Positions 5,390 to 5,733 of a DNA stretch of 5,733 nt are shown in pieces. Within the stretch, counting starts at the first letter, position 1. Each line of letters begins with the position of its first letter. The notes under the pieces are model-generated. The model saw nothing but the letters and a program-made list of their open reading frames with translations, had not been told where the DNA came from and searched no databases. A program made the position numbers and the translations under genes. The stretch covers positions 1 through 5,733 of the forward strand of contig JACCRW010000189.1 in NCBI GenBank assembly GCA_013813345.1. Direction: 5' to 3'. The DNA is from Actinomycetota bacterium. Its GTDB lineage: Bacteria; Actinomycetota; Thermoleophilia; Gaiellales; Gaiellaceae.

Positions 5390-5733
5390 TCGATCAGCCG
5401 GTAGCCGACTCCCCAGACATTGACCACGAAGCGGTCGCCGCTCGAGCGGACGAGCTTCGAGCGCAGCCGCGAGACGTGGGAGTCCAAGGTGCGAGTTCGG
5501 CAATGTGTCCGGAAGCCCCAGACGTCGCGCAGCAGCTCGTCTTTCGTGAAGACGCGGCGGGGATCGCTGGCGAGCTTGCAGAGCAGGGCAAACTCCTTGC
5601 CGGCGAGCGGCACCACTTCGCTGCGGATCGTGACCTGCCTCGTCGCCCGATCGACAACGAGGTCGCCGACCTCGAGGCGGTCGCCCGCCGAAGGTGCGAC
5701 GCGGCGGAGGACTGCGCGGATGCGCCCGAGGAG
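5386..5733 (-). CDS. OmpR/PhoB-family response regulator, C-terminal winged-helix part (5' end off window)
   Basis: DNA-binding half of a two-component response regulator; 115 C-terminal residues are visible. The first visible residues (LLGRIRAVLRR) look like the last helix of a receiver domain leading into the linker, so a phospho-receiver domain with its Asp should lie beyond the right edge. The winged-helix effector domain follows: DLVVDRATRQVTI (24-36), PLAGKEFALLCKLASDPRRVFTKDELLRDVWGF (42-74), recognition-helix region RTRTLDSHVSRLRSKL (79-94) and the C-terminal hairpin VNVWGVGYRLID (104-115). An internal GTG at 5616 opens a shorter frame, but the domain clearly begins upstream of it. 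The gene converges on the alkyltransferase gene; the stops share CTAG at 5386-5389. A partner sensor kinase is not in view, so the signal is unknown. Confidence 0.94.
   Translation of the reverse strand, partial: LLGRIRAVLRRVAPSAGDRLEVGDLVVDRATRQVTIRSEVVPLAGKEFALLCKLASDPRRVFTKDELLRDVWGFRTHCRTRTLDSHVSRLRSKLVRSSGDRFVVNVWGVGYRLID

Noticed and set aside
4715..5503. 262-residue minus-strand open frame across ogt
   Set aside because: It is antisense to the intact alkyltransferase gene and also crosses the response-regulator gene in another frame; no domain is visible.

Overview
This high-GC window looks like an actinobacterial chromosome, most plausibly a deep-branching lineage such as Thermoleophilia. 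That placement is an inference from base composition, gene order and protein flavour; no rRNA gene is present to confirm it. Seven genes can be supported: six by clear family motifs, and the FtsL-like one by its architecture and position. Two of the seven run off the window edges.

Left half (1-3380, minus strand): the start of a division and cell-wall (dcw) operon in canonical order, mraZ - rsmH (mraW) - ftsL-like - ftsI (class B penicillin-binding protein, truncated at the left edge). The genes are tightly packed: mraZ and rsmH overlap by 35 nt, rsmH and ftsL share an ATGA overlap, and ftsI starts 10 nt after ftsL. In front of mraZ is a textbook MraZ operator: four AGTGG direct repeats at an exact 10-bp period. 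It overlaps a predicted promoter (TGGACA, 17 nt, TAGAGT), so MraZ probably represses its own operon.

Middle (3381-4301): a compact 76-bp compound inverted repeat (3411-3486), made of two 16-bp palindromes 60 bp apart with a third dyad between them, lies immediately downstream of a small PfkB-family sugar/nucleoside kinase gene on the minus strand. It separates that gene from the dcw promoter and may be a REP-like element, a transcription boundary, or both.

Right half (4302-5733): divergent from the kinase is a two-gene plus-strand unit, a short ECF-like sigma factor coupled by an ATGA overlap to an O6-alkylguanine-DNA alkyltransferase (Ogt/MGMT) with all key catalytic residues. No anti-sigma gene is next to it. 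Converging on it from the right edge is the C-terminal part of an OmpR/PhoB-type response regulator. The two stop codons share one CTAG tetranucleotide.

Most of this is ordinary core-genome content. The features most worth a second look are the 76-bp palindromic element, the phased MraZ operator and the sigma-alkyltransferase pair.
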